Below are positions 34,509 through 43,116 of a stretch of DNA of 64,000 nucleotides, one piece after another. Where the stretch lies: NCBI RefSeq assembly GCF_003991585.1, contig NZ_PQSP01000001.1:248001-312000 (forward strand), read 5' to 3'. A model generated the notes under the pieces. It was not told where the DNA came from and did not search any database. It saw only the letters and a program-made list of their open reading frames with translations. The stretch is from Saezia sanguinis. Lineage in GTDB: Bacteria; Pseudomonadota; Gammaproteobacteria; Burkholderiales; Burkholderiaceae_C. How positions within the stretch are numbered: the stretch's first letter is position 1; the number at the start of each line of letters is the position of its first letter. A program made the translations under genes and the position numbers.

Positions 34509-34760
34509 TGTTTGAAATCCTTTTCTGCCTTATCGTAGGCATCTCAATGGCGATACTATCAAGGCTCGCTGCGGCGAGCTTGGATTAAGTGATAAGCCAT
34601 GAACAAGCAGAAAGCTAGACTCAAAAACTGATTACTGCCTTTGGGTCATAATGATTATCCTTTGACCGATAGAGATTTGGTGATACGCAAAGAGCGCACC
34701 ATTTACCGTGAATCCAGATCGCTTGAACTCATGGGCAGGCTATTTACCCCTTAAGCCGTT
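34509..34760. other. Spacer with a decayed coding fragment
   Basis: About 250 bp. A stop-bounded frame of about 40 codons ends at 34755 (VIRKERTIYRESRSLELMGR) but has no start codon at its head. Not recognised; possibly a gene scar from cassette turnover between the cdiA tail and the transporter gene. Confidence 0.3.
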
Positions 34761-36476
34761 ATGCAACACCACAAATCAGGATTGTCGCTTCTGTTGATCA
34801 GTGCAGGCGTCGCGATGTCTGCTCATGCGCAGCCGATGCCGCTACCCAATAACCCGGCACAAGAAATCCTGCTCCAGCAACAACGGGAACGCGAATTACG
34901 CGAGCAGATGGACAGCACCGCCAATGTCCGCACACCGGAATTGCCCCAGGCGCTACCCGCGCAAACGCGCATACCGGAGCAGGAATCACCGTGTTTTACC
35001 ATAGAGCGCATTGAACTGACCGGTGAGCTTGCAGAAAAATTCCAATTTGCCCTCAGTGCCGCAGATGACGGTCCCGAAGGGAAAGACCCGGCCACAGGCC
35101 GATGCCTGGGCACAGAAGGCATTAACACCGTCATGGGCCGGGTACAGAATGCCATCATCGAAAAAGGCTACATCACCACCCGGATATTTGCAGCCCCACA
35201 AGACCTGAACGAAGGCACACTGACCTTGACCCTTGTTCCCGGACGCATTCGATCCATCCGCTGGGGAGAGGGCTCACAAACCCGTACCAGTTGGCGAGCC
35301 GCGTTACCCATGTGCGAAGGCGACCTGTTGAACCTGCGTGATCTGGAGCAGGCGCTGGAAGTATTCAAGCGTGTGCCCACGGCAGACGCCGATATACAGA
35401 TTGAACCGGGTGCACAGGCCGGCGAAAGTGACCTGGTACTGTACTGGCAGCAGAAATTCCCGTTCCGTTTGAATTTGTCAGTGGACGATGGAGGTAGCCG
35501 CGATACCGGGCGCTACCAGGGCGCACTGACACTTTCTTACGATAACTGGCTGACCATGAACGATTTATTTTATGTCAGCCTGAATCACCATCTGGCAGAC
35601 AGCCAGGGCGGCAATTCACGCGGTTATGCGCTGCATTACTCCATCCCCTTTGACGGCGACTGGCTGTTAAGCTTTAATGGCAGCTACTACAAATACGAAC
35701 AGGACATTGCCGGCATCAACCAGAGCTACACCTACCGAGGCAGCAGCCAGAATGCCGACATCAGTTTGAGCCGCCGTATTTACCGCGACTCAAGCAAAAG
35801 ACTGAATGCCTACATCAAAGGCTGGACACGCCGTTCACACAACTACATCGATGACGTCGAAATAGAAGTCCAACGCAGGCGCACGGCAGGCTGGGAAATT
35901 GGGGCAGACTACAGACAATTCATTGGTAATGCCATTTTCAATGCCACACTCTCCTACAAAAGAGGAACGGGAGCAGACAAATCCCTACCGACGCTGGAAG
36001 AACAGTATGGTGAAGGCACATCGCGCATGAAAATCGTGAACCTCAATGCCACATTGAATGTGCCCTGGCAGATCGGCAACCAGTATTTCAGATACTACGG
36101 CACCTTGCGAGTGCAACGGAACGACACCCCGCTGATTCCGCAAGACCAGTTTGCCATTGGCGGGCGCTACACGGTACGGGGCTTTGACGGCAGAAACAAC
36201 CTGATGGGAGACAGAGGCTGGCTCATGCGCCATGATGTGGGCTGGATCATCGGAGAAACCGGGCAGGAACTTTATGTCGGATTGGACTATGGTTATGTCG
36301 GCGGGCAGGCCACCCGTTATCAGGTCGGGCAAAACCTGGCCGGTGCAGTCATTGGTCTCAGAGGTGGGTACGGGCACGTGAGTTATGACGCGTTTGTGGG
36401 CACACCGCTGCATAAGCCCGATGGGTTTGAAACATCCAAGTTCACTTCGGGGTTTAATCTCAACCTTTCTTTCTGA
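34761..36476 (+). CDS. cdiB: TpsB outer-membrane transporter (CdiB/FhaC/ShlB family)
   Basis: 571 aa. Signal peptide through about residue 23, then a Gln/Arg-rich helix, POTRA domains (ESPCFTIERIELTGELAEKF; KGYITTRIFAAPQDLNEGTL) and a 16-strand barrel. The barrel motif DQFAIGGRYTVRGFDG is the conserved loop-6 region; the protein ends in NLNLSF with a terminal Phe. It should secrete the upstream exoprotein. It is separated from cdiA by about 2.6 kb of immunity-type genes, whereas many loci place cdiB first. Confidence 0.92.
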   Translation: MQHHKSGLSLLLISAGVAMSAHAQPMPLPNNPAQEILLQQQRERELREQMDSTANVRTPELPQALPAQTRIPEQESPCFTIERIELTGELAEKFQFALSAADDGPEGKDPATGRCLGTEGINTVMGRVQNAIIEKGYITTRIFAAPQDLNEGTLTLTLVPGRIRSIRWGEGSQTRTSWRAALPMCEGDLLNLRDLEQALEVFKRVPTADADIQIEPGAQAGESDLVLYWQQKFPFRLNLSVDDGGSRDTGRYQGALTLSYDNWLTMNDLFYVSLNHHLADSQGGNSRGYALHYSIPFDGDWLLSFNGSYYKYEQDIAGINQSYTYRGSSQNADISLSRRIYRDSSKRLNAYIKGWTRRSHNYIDDVEIEVQRRRTAGWEIGADYRQFIGNAIFNATLSYKRGTGADKSLPTLEEQYGEGTSRMKIVNLNATLNVPWQIGNQYFRYYGTLRVQRNDTPLIPQDQFAIGGRYTVRGFDGRNNLMGDRGWLMRHDVGWIIGETGQELYVGLDYGYVGGQATRYQVGQNLAGAVIGLRGGYGHVSYDAFVGTPLHKPDGFETSKFTSGFNLNLSF

Positions 36477-36477
36477 A

Positions 36478-37860
36478 CTATCTTGAGTCAGGAGAGCATA
36501 ATATTTCCTCCAAACGTGCTCCCCATTTTTCCCACGCCTCTTTCTTTTCATCCGCGAAGTCATAAAGCTGATAGACTTTTCTGATTTTGTTGCCGCTGTC
36601 CGTCACATGGTTCTGGCAACGGTCAATAACGTGGGCTTCTATTTTCAGCTTTTGCATGTTGGTTGCACCTGTACGGCGCATATCATGCGGAGTCCATTTG
36701 CCGTTAACACCATCGGAAAGTACCAGAGAATTATTGCTCTTACGCCCCTCACTTTTTCGTTCCGAGAACATGACCTGTCGGTCTTTAATTGATTTTGTGA
36801 CCGATTTGACATAAAGGTGATTTGTCTGATTATCGTTCGGGAAACACCACTGTGATTTTCCCGTCAGCATATAGAGCGCTTTAAATTGCTTCAATGCAAA
36901 CGGGGAGAGAAAAACCAGATGATCCTGTTTCTGTCCTCTGGTGGATTTCACATTCTGTTTGGGGATTAACCATTCTCCGGTATTGAAATTGACATGTTTC
37001 CATTCGGCCATCAAAAGTTCGCCGATACGACACAGTGTAGACAGGCAAATCCATACAGCCAATTCACCTTCTTTTGATATGGGGGAGGGTAAGACACACT
37101 TTTCTTTGAAGGGAGCGTTTAGGTATTCATTTTCAATAGCAGCAAATTTATCTCGTAACTCACGCAGTTCATCATCAGATAGATATCTGAGTCGTTCACC
37201 ATATATGTTGCCATAATCCGGTGATATGATATACTTAATGTTTATGAGTTTTGAAGGATTGCCTTCAGCCAGTAATTTTCTCCAAGGTTGCCGGTCTTCC
37301 GCCCACTTAAAAAGCTGGACGATATCTTTATAAATCACAACAGCCATCCTATTGGCGTTGCGTTCTTTAATAATTTTTTTGAGAAGGTTTCGTAGATCTG
37401 TTTCAGTAACGTCTTTCACTCGTTTTTTGCCAATAGCTGGCAGGACATCTTTTTCAAATGTTCTTTTAAGTTCTGCATTGTCGTCTTTTCTGGAAACACC
37501 ATTCTCGATCCACTCATCGAACATGTTTTTAAATATTTTGTTATTGATAGCCTCTTGGGTAGCGGCTTCCTGTTTTTGTGTTAAATCGGCCTCCCTGAAG
37601 TCGATGCCGCTTTTTGCAAGTTTCTGGATGCGCTCGTTTTCAAGACGAGCCTCAGCTAACGACATATCGCCGTCGCCGGTGATCCCATACGGGCGGGGTA
37701 AAGTTGCCTGTCTTTGTTCGCCATTAATTGTAAAACGCGAAGCCCAGCGCTTAAGGCCTGTAGGATATACCCACAGGATTAAACCAGCGTCCGCTTGAAG
37801 TTTGTACTGTTTGGCTTTCGGTTTGGCATTTTCGATAGTTTTCGCGGTAACGGTTGCCAA
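36478..37860 (-). CDS. int: Tyrosine recombinase, ICE integrase (DUF4102-type arm domain)
   Basis: 460 aa. N-terminal arm-binding domain (KAKQYKLQADAGLILWVYPT), SAM-like core-binding domain (about 110-200) and catalytic domain with Arg in LSTLCRIGELL, HDMRR, a second His in CQNH and the nucleophile Tyr in RKVYQLYDF. Length is typical. It reads away from attR, which lies 150 bp upstream of its start. Its stop lies 1 bp after the cdiB stop, convergent with it. Confidence 0.93.
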   Translation of the reverse strand: MATVTAKTIENAKPKAKQYKLQADAGLILWVYPTGLKRWASRFTINGEQRQATLPRPYGITGDGDMSLAEARLENERIQKLAKSGIDFREADLTQKQEAATQEAINNKIFKNMFDEWIENGVSRKDDNAELKRTFEKDVLPAIGKKRVKDVTETDLRNLLKKIIKERNANRMAVVIYKDIVQLFKWAEDRQPWRKLLAEGNPSKLINIKYIISPDYGNIYGERLRYLSDDELRELRDKFAAIENEYLNAPFKEKCVLPSPISKEGELAVWICLSTLCRIGELLMAEWKHVNFNTGEWLIPKQNVKSTRGQKQDHLVFLSPFALKQFKALYMLTGKSQWCFPNDNQTNHLYVKSVTKSIKDRQVMFSERKSEGRKSNNSLVLSDGVNGKWTPHDMRRTGATNMQKLKIEAHVIDRCQNHVTDSGNKIRKVYQLYDFADEKKEAWEKWGARLEEILCSPDSR

Positions 37861-37876
37861 GTGTTCCTCCTTTTTT

Positions 37877-37936
37877 AAACCCTAAATAAACCCTAAAATG
37901 ATGTTAATGTGAGTATACTATGGTACATGTGAGTAT
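37877..37936. repeat. Putative integrase arm-type sites
   Basis: AAACCCTAAA occurs at 37877-37886 and 37888-37897, one helical turn apart. ATGTGAGTAT occurs at 37907-37916 and 37927-37936, two turns apart. They sit between the integrase start and attR, where arm or excisionase sites are expected. Confidence 0.5.
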
Positions 37937-38013
37937 GTGAAAAAATAATGTAACCTATTGATATATTATGGGATATAATGCGTACAGATGAATACTGAAA
38001 CATACTAAAAACA

Positions 38014-38061
38014 TGCATGGCATGCAAGAGGTCAGCGGTTCGATCCCGCTTACCTCCACCA
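38014..38061 (+). other. attR: 3' half of tRNA-Ala(GGC)
   Basis: From the anticodon loop (ATGGCAT) to CCA, the sequence is a tRNA-Ala 3' part: anticodon-stem 3' side GCAAG, T-arm AGCGG-TTCGATC-CCGCT, acceptor TACCTCC and ACCA. The 5' half (D-arm, acceptor 5' strand) is absent and replaced by ICE sequence. The intact gene must therefore be at the far, left end of the element, outside the window. The crossover lies at or near the anticodon loop. Confidence 0.85.
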
Positions 38062-38106
38062 AGTTTGTTAAAAGGCCTGTTTTATTTTAAACAGGGCTTT
38101 TTCTAG

Positions 38107-38182
38107 GTCCCCATCGTCTAGAGGCCTAGGACACCGCCCTTTCACGGCGATAACCGGGGTTCGACTCCCCGTGGGGACGCCA
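38107..38182 (+). tRNA. tRNA-Glu(TTC)
   Basis: 76 nt. Acceptor GTCCCCA/TGGGGAC, anticodon stem-loop CCGCCCTTTCACGGCG with anticodon TTC, T-arm CCGGGGTTCGACTCCCCG, discriminator G and encoded CCA. First intact chromosomal gene after attR. Confidence 0.96.
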
Positions 38183-38232
38183 CCATATGATGGTGGCAAG
38201 GCTGCTGATGCAGCATGGCATACAGGGTAACT

Positions 38233-38309
38233 GGAGCGGTAGCTCAGTTGGTTAGAGTATCGGCCTGTCACGCCGAGGGTCGCGGGTTCGAGCCCCGTCC
38301 GCTCCGCCA
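38233..38309 (+). tRNA. tRNA-Asp(GTC)
   Basis: 77 nt. Acceptor GGAGCGG/CCGCTCC, anticodon GTC within GGCCTGTCACGCC, T-arm CGCGGGTTCGAGCCCCG, discriminator G and CCA. It forms an Ala-Glu-Asp tRNA cluster into which the ICE inserted. Confidence 0.96.
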
Positions 38310-38314
38310 GTTAT

Positions 38315-38352
38315 AGCCCCAAGCAATTCTATTTATTGTTTGGGGCTTTGTT
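38315..38352 (+). terminator. Terminator of the tRNA cluster
   Basis: Stem AGCCCCAA/TTGGGGCT with a T-rich tail, just after tRNA-Asp. A second hairpin (GGCCTGTTT/AAACAGGGC) lies between tRNA-Ala and tRNA-Glu at 38075-38098. Confidence 0.7.
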
Positions 38353-38428
38353 CTGTTTGGAAACTGCATTGATGCGTTTCGATGAAATAGACGGATCTCT
38401 CATCTGCGTCAAATTGGCAGGGCTATTG

Positions 38429-39172
38429 TCACAATAACAGCATTGGAAATTGGATGCCTGTGTTTTGTGGCGCAGTTTTTTCAAATACGGCGTGCAGTCT
38501 GGATATAAAAAGCCAGTAATCGGCTTGATTTTTCAGCAACAGCTTCAGATTGCGTTGAATCGTGGGTAAATTGGTTCTGGCATTGTAAGCTTCAGAAAAT
38601 ATCAGCCAGATGGATTCAGGCAAGTCAGGTGTTTGGCTGCGCAGTTTTTGATCCCATGGCTCTTGTGATGCAAGAAAGCCTTCTTTAATGCTCAGAAGGT
38701 CGTTGGTCCAGTCTTGGCTGTCATACTCGTAAGCAGCATCCAGCAGCAATGCATCCTGCGCCGGGTAGGCAAGGGTGTTGCGGTATGTACTGTCAAACCT
38801 CAGACGGGTCATTAATTCAATGACATGGTTGGCGTTGTATTGTTCCTCCTTAGGAGAGGCAATTTGCCTGCACAATGCCTGAACTGTTTTCCATATGTCG
38901 CTTGACAGGTCACGGAGTCTGCTTTGAAACAGTTGCCATGACTTTAATGCGGTAGCTTCATCGAAGCTGATGAGCCAGTATATGGTTTCTCCGTACATGG
39001 CATAGTCAACGCTTTGCCTTGCCGCATTTTGTATGCTATCGGTTTCTTTTTGCTCCCAGTCCATTGGGATAAACGCTTTCCAATACGTCAGAAAGAATTC
39101 ACTGGACATAAACCGCAAGGGATAATATGTCTGGTCGTTTTTAGCCATCAAGGCAACAAAATCAGGGTTCAT
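38429..39172 (-). CDS. Hypothetical protein beside the tRNA cluster
   Basis: 247 aa, not recognised. Trp- and Tyr-rich helical protein without signal peptide or membrane segments (FMSSEFFLTYWKAFIPMDWE; FDEATALKSWQLFQSRLRDL). ATG 39172 has no strong SD. Its codon use looks chromosomal, so it is probably resident rather than ICE-borne. Confidence 0.6.
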   Translation of the reverse strand: MNPDFVALMAKNDQTYYPLRFMSSEFFLTYWKAFIPMDWEQKETDSIQNAARQSVDYAMYGETIYWLISFDEATALKSWQLFQSRLRDLSSDIWKTVQALCRQIASPKEEQYNANHVIELMTRLRFDSTYRNTLAYPAQDALLLDAAYEYDSQDWTNDLLSIKEGFLASQEPWDQKLRSQTPDLPESIWLIFSEAYNARTNLPTIQRNLKLLLKNQADYWLFISRLHAVFEKTAPQNTGIQFPMLLL

Positions 39173-39534
39173 GGTGAAGGTTATTCAACTGCTGAGCTTA
39201 CATGCTACATCATTTGTTTTAAGCAAATAAGATTTTGGCTTGCTTATCTGCCAGCAATGACCTGCCATCAAATTAAGTTCGGACCAGAAAACGGGGCTGA
39301 GGGTTGTACAAAGGGCAATCCAAGAGTGTGGCTGTGCAGGGATATAGCTCTGCTTTGTCATGTCTGATGGCATACCTGTGGTATTTCTGTCCAATGTCTG
39401 GCTGGTCTCTGAACAAAACACAGGTGATTTACGTCAGTTCAGCATCTGTTTTTGTGAACGCTGTCACAATAAGAGGCTGTGATTTCATCGCCTGTAAAAG
39501 GGGATGATTTTTTTAAGACCAGAATTCATCTTGT
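39173..39534. other. Intergenic region between divergent genes
   Basis: About 360 bp holding presumably the promoters of the hypothetical gene and of the ABC transporter operon. I see no gene, no strong repeat and no clear operator. Confidence 0.5.
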
Positions 39535-41079
39535 ATGTCGCGGCTTGAGCTTATTCATATCAGCAAACAGTATCCGGCGGTTAAAGCCAATGATGATGTT
39601 TGCCTGAGAGTTGCGCCTGGTGAAATTCATGCCATTCTGGGCGAAAATGGTGCGGGCAAGTCAACGCTGATGAAAATTATCTATGGCGTGGTGCAGCCTG
39701 ATTCCGGTGAAATGTTCTGGAATGAGCAGCCGGTAACGGTTACCTCACCGGCGCAGGCCCGGACACTGGGCATCAGCATGGTGTTTCAGCATTTTTCGCT
39801 GTTTGATACGCTGACCACGGCGGAAAATGTCTGGCTGGGGCTGGATAAGAAAATGCGCCTGCCGCAGGTGATTGAGCGTATCCATGCTGTATCTCAAAAT
39901 TATGGTTTGCAGATTGACCCCTTGCGCCCTGTGCACACGCTTTCCGTGGGAGAGCGGCAGCGGGTGGAGATTGTGCGTGCGCTGCTGACAAACCCCAGGT
40001 TGTTGATTCTGGATGAACCTACATCGGTACTGACGCCGCAGGCAGTCCAAAGCCTGTTTGGTACGCTGAGACAGCTTTCCGAGGAAGGTTGTTCCATTCT
40101 GTATATCAGCCATAAACTGCATGAAATTCGTGAATTGTGTACGGCCTGTACCGTGATGCGTGCCGGCAAGGTGACCGGGCAGGTCGACCCACGTCAGGAG
40201 ACCAATGCGTCATTGAGCAAAATGATGATTGGCGATGAGCCGCCGCGTCTGGAACGGCACCGGCATCAGGCCGGAGATATTCGCCTGAAGGTGCGTTCTT
40301 TGTCGGCATCGGCGCCAGACCAGTTTGGCACTGCTTTACGCGATATTCAACTGGATGTGCACAGCGGGGAGATTGTCGGCATTGCCGGTGTATCGGGCAA
40401 CGGGCAACAGGAACTGCTCAGGCTGCTTTCGGGGGAGGATATCCGAACCTCTGCTGATCAGGGGGGCGCTATCTGTCTGGATGAGGTGAATATTTCCCGG
40501 TTTTCGGCCCGTAAGCGGCGTGCACTGGGGCTGCATTTTGTGCCGGAAGAGCGGTTGGGGCGTGGTGCTGTTCCCATGCATACACTGGCGCAGAATTTGT
40601 TGCTGACGCGTACAGAGGCTGTTGCCAGAAAAACGGGGCTGATTCACAAAAGCCAGCTCAGGCAGCAGGCGGCGCAGGTGATTGCTGACTTTAATGTCAA
40701 AGCAGGCGGTCCTGCGGCCTTGGCTAAAAGCCTTTCGGGTGGCAACCTGCAAAAGTACATCATGGGGCGTGAAATCAGTGCGCAACCCGGGGTGTTGATT
40801 GTGTCGCAACCAACCTGGGGCGTGGATGTGGGTGCCTCGGCACAGATCCGCGGTGCGCTGCTGGCGCTGCGTGATGCGGGTTGTGCCGTGCTGGTGGTGT
40901 CTGAGGAGCTGGATGAGCTGTTTGAAATTTGTGACCGTCTGTATGTAATGGCCGGTGGCCGGCTTTCTCCGAGTTTGCCGACTGAGCAAGCCAGCGTGGA
41001 GCAGGTCGGCGTCTGGATGAGCGGCCTGTGGCCCGGTCACGGGGAGGCGGTGCAGGAGAATGATCATGCTGCGCCTTGA
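39535..41079 (+). CDS. Nucleoside/purine-type ABC transporter, double ATPase
   Basis: 514 aa with two fused ABC domains, as in RbsA/YufO-type transporters. Domain 1: Walker A GENGAGKST (about 37-45), signature SVGERQRVEIVRAL, Walker B LLILDEPTS. Domain 2 has a degenerate Walker A (GVSGNGQQELL) and signature LSGGNLQKYIMGRE. The two permeases and a BMP lipoprotein downstream identify a nucleoside or purine uptake system. No strong SD precedes ATG 39535. Confidence 0.88.
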   Translation: MSRLELIHISKQYPAVKANDDVCLRVAPGEIHAILGENGAGKSTLMKIIYGVVQPDSGEMFWNEQPVTVTSPAQARTLGISMVFQHFSLFDTLTTAENVWLGLDKKMRLPQVIERIHAVSQNYGLQIDPLRPVHTLSVGERQRVEIVRALLTNPRLLILDEPTSVLTPQAVQSLFGTLRQLSEEGCSILYISHKLHEIRELCTACTVMRAGKVTGQVDPRQETNASLSKMMIGDEPPRLERHRHQAGDIRLKVRSLSASAPDQFGTALRDIQLDVHSGEIVGIAGVSGNGQQELLRLLSGEDIRTSADQGGAICLDEVNISRFSARKRRALGLHFVPEERLGRGAVPMHTLAQNLLLTRTEAVARKTGLIHKSQLRQQAAQVIADFNVKAGGPAALAKSLSGGNLQKYIMGREISAQPGVLIVSQPTWGVDVGASAQIRGALLALRDAGCAVLVVSEELDELFEICDRLYVMAGGRLSPSLPTEQASVEQVGVWMSGLWPGHGEAVQENDHAAP

Positions 41080-42172
41080 AGCCCGCGACAAGCCTTCACG
41101 CTGGATGGTCTGGTGCTCTCCGGTGCTGGCCATTGCCATCACGTTTGCTATTGTGGCGCTGCTGTTCATGCTGATGGGCAAGGATGTCGGGCGCGGGCTG
41201 GAGGTGTTTCTGCTGGAGCCTTTTAAAGGCCAGCGTGCGCTGACAGAGTTGGCGCTGAAAGCCACGCCGCTGATTTTGTGCTCGCTGGGGCTGGCGTTGT
41301 GTTTCCGTGCCAATATTTTTAATATTGGTGCTGAGGGGCAGTTCCTCTGGGGGGCGATTGCCGGTGGCGGGTTGGCGTTGTGGTTCACCAGTAACCAGGT
41401 CAGCGTGCATCCCTGGCTGTTTTTGCCGCTGGGGATGGTGGCCGGCGCGTTGGGCGGCATGTTCTGGGCGGCGATTGTGGCGTTGCTTAAAGATAAATTC
41501 AATGCCAATGAGATTCTGGTCAGCCTGATGCTGGTGTATGTGGCCAATCTGTTTTTGAGCTATCTGGTGTTTGGCCCATGGAAGGACCCGCAGGGGTTTA
41601 ATTTTCCGCAGACGATGATGTTTGCCAGAGAAACGGCTGTACCGCGCCTGATTCCTGGTATGCGTTTGCACTGGGGTTTTGTGGTGTCGTTGCTGATTGC
41701 GCTGCTGATGTGGGTTTTCATGTTCCGTACCTTCAAAGGCTATCAATTACAGGTGGGCGGACTGGCACCGGACGCTGCGCGTTATGCCGGTTTTTCGGCG
41801 CGTTTCAGCCTGTGGTGTTCTCTGCTGGTTTCGGGTGCGCTGGCAGGTATGGCGGGCTCTTTTGAAGTGCTTGGCCCGACTGGACAACTTACGGCGCACG
41901 TGGCGGTAGGCTATGGCTTTACGGCCATCATTGTGGCGTTTGTGGCGCGCTTGCATCCGATAGGCTGTGTGTTGGGAAGCTTCCTGTTGTCGGTCATGTT
42001 GATTGGCGGCCAACTGGCGCAAACGCGTATTGGCGTACCGGCTTCTTTTGCTCAGGTGTTACAGGGGGTGTTGTTGTTTTCGTTGCTGGCGTGCGATACG
42101 TTTATTCTTTACCGGTTGCGCTGGGGGAGGCACGCTGCAAAAGCCGCCCGGGTGGAGGCTGCCCATGGCTGA
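41066..42172 (+). CDS. ABC transporter permease (YufP-like)
   Basis: 368 aa, about ten membrane segments; the block LCFRANIFNIGAEGQFLWGA is typical of BPD_transp_2 permeases. ATG 41066 is preferred over 41060 because AGGAG at 41054-41058 then has normal spacing. It overlaps the ATPase gene by 14 bp and the next permease by 8 bp, so the operon is translationally coupled. Confidence 0.88.
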   Translation: MLRLEARDKPSRWMVWCSPVLAIAITFAIVALLFMLMGKDVGRGLEVFLLEPFKGQRALTELALKATPLILCSLGLALCFRANIFNIGAEGQFLWGAIAGGGLALWFTSNQVSVHPWLFLPLGMVAGALGGMFWAAIVALLKDKFNANEILVSLMLVYVANLFLSYLVFGPWKDPQGFNFPQTMMFARETAVPRLIPGMRLHWGFVVSLLIALLMWVFMFRTFKGYQLQVGGLAPDAARYAGFSARFSLWCSLLVSGALAGMAGSFEVLGPTGQLTAHVAVGYGFTAIIVAFVARLHPIGCVLGSFLLSVMLIGGQLAQTRIGVPASFAQVLQGVLLFSLLACDTFILYRLRWGRHAAKAARVEAAHG

Positions 42173-43082
42173 GCTGGTTTTATTGCTGGCCTCCATGCTG
42201 GCTGCAGGTACGCCACTGGCAATTGCCGGGCTGGGGCTGCTGATCAATGAAAAGGTCGGGGTGCTGAACCTGGGGGCCGAGGGCATTATGCTGGTTGGGG
42301 CTGTGGCCGGGTTTGCCGGCGCATTCTGGAGCGGCAATGCCTGGGCCGGACTGGCAGCCGGCGCGCTGGCGGGCGCTGTGCTAACGGCGTTTTTTGCCGT
42401 TCTGGTGATTTTCCTGATGACCAACCAATACGCAACGGGTTTGGCGGTGGCTTTGTTTGGTACCGGTTTTTCGGCTTTTGTGGGCACCGGGTTTGTCAAA
42501 GAGAAGCTGGATGTGGTGATGTCATCTGCCGTGCCCTGGCTGGCGGATGCGCCGGTGGTCGGGCCGCTTTTTAAGCTGCATCCGATGGTTTACCTGACGG
42601 TGTTGCTGACGTTGGCGATCGGCTGGCTGTTTTACCGTACCCGTACCGGACTGATTTTGCGTGCAGTGGGTGAGTCGCCGGAGTCGGCGCATGCACTGGG
42701 TTATCCAGTGCGTACCATCCGCACGCTGGCCGTTGTGGCCGGCGGTGCGCTGTGCGGGCTGGCCGGGGCTTATATTTCGATTATTTATGCTTCTTTATGG
42801 AATGAAGGCATGATTGCCGGCAAGGGCTGGATTGCATTGGCACTGACGTCTTTTGCCACCTGGCGGCCAACGCGTATTCTGATGGGCGCCTATCTGTTTG
42901 GCGGCGTGACCATGTTGCAGTTGTACCTGCAGACCAAAGGGGTGCAGATTCCCAGCCAATTCATGAGCATGTTGCCGTACCTGGCGACCATTGTGGTTCT
43001 GGTACTGATTTCCCGCCGGCCCGAATGGATTCGTGTCAACATGCCTGCGTCTTTAGGCAAACCGTTTTACCCTGGAGGGTAA
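42165..43082 (+). CDS. ABC transporter permease (YufQ-like)
   Basis: 305 aa, eight to ten membrane segments, with GLLINEKVGVLNLGAEGIML as the BPD_transp_2 signature. ATG 42165 follows GGAGGCTGCCC; a much longer open frame upstream is the out-of-frame end of the first permease. Forms a heterodimeric channel with the preceding permease. Confidence 0.88.
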   Translation: MAELVLLLASMLAAGTPLAIAGLGLLINEKVGVLNLGAEGIMLVGAVAGFAGAFWSGNAWAGLAAGALAGAVLTAFFAVLVIFLMTNQYATGLAVALFGTGFSAFVGTGFVKEKLDVVMSSAVPWLADAPVVGPLFKLHPMVYLTVLLTLAIGWLFYRTRTGLILRAVGESPESAHALGYPVRTIRTLAVVAGGALCGLAGAYISIIYASLWNEGMIAGKGWIALALTSFATWRPTRILMGAYLFGGVTMLQLYLQTKGVQIPSQFMSMLPYLATIVVLVLISRRPEWIRVNMPASLGKPFYPGG

Positions 43083-43116
43083 TTCTCATTTTTTAATCTG
43101 AATGGAGTCAATAGTC

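Noticed and set aside
34630..34755. Short frame (VIRKERTIYRES...) as a gene
   Set aside because: No start codon at its head and no SD; kept only as a possible gene scar.
40336..41547. 403-codon antisense frame across the ABC ATPase and permease
   Set aside because: It is the complement of two well-conserved overlapping genes; codon composition is a shadow.
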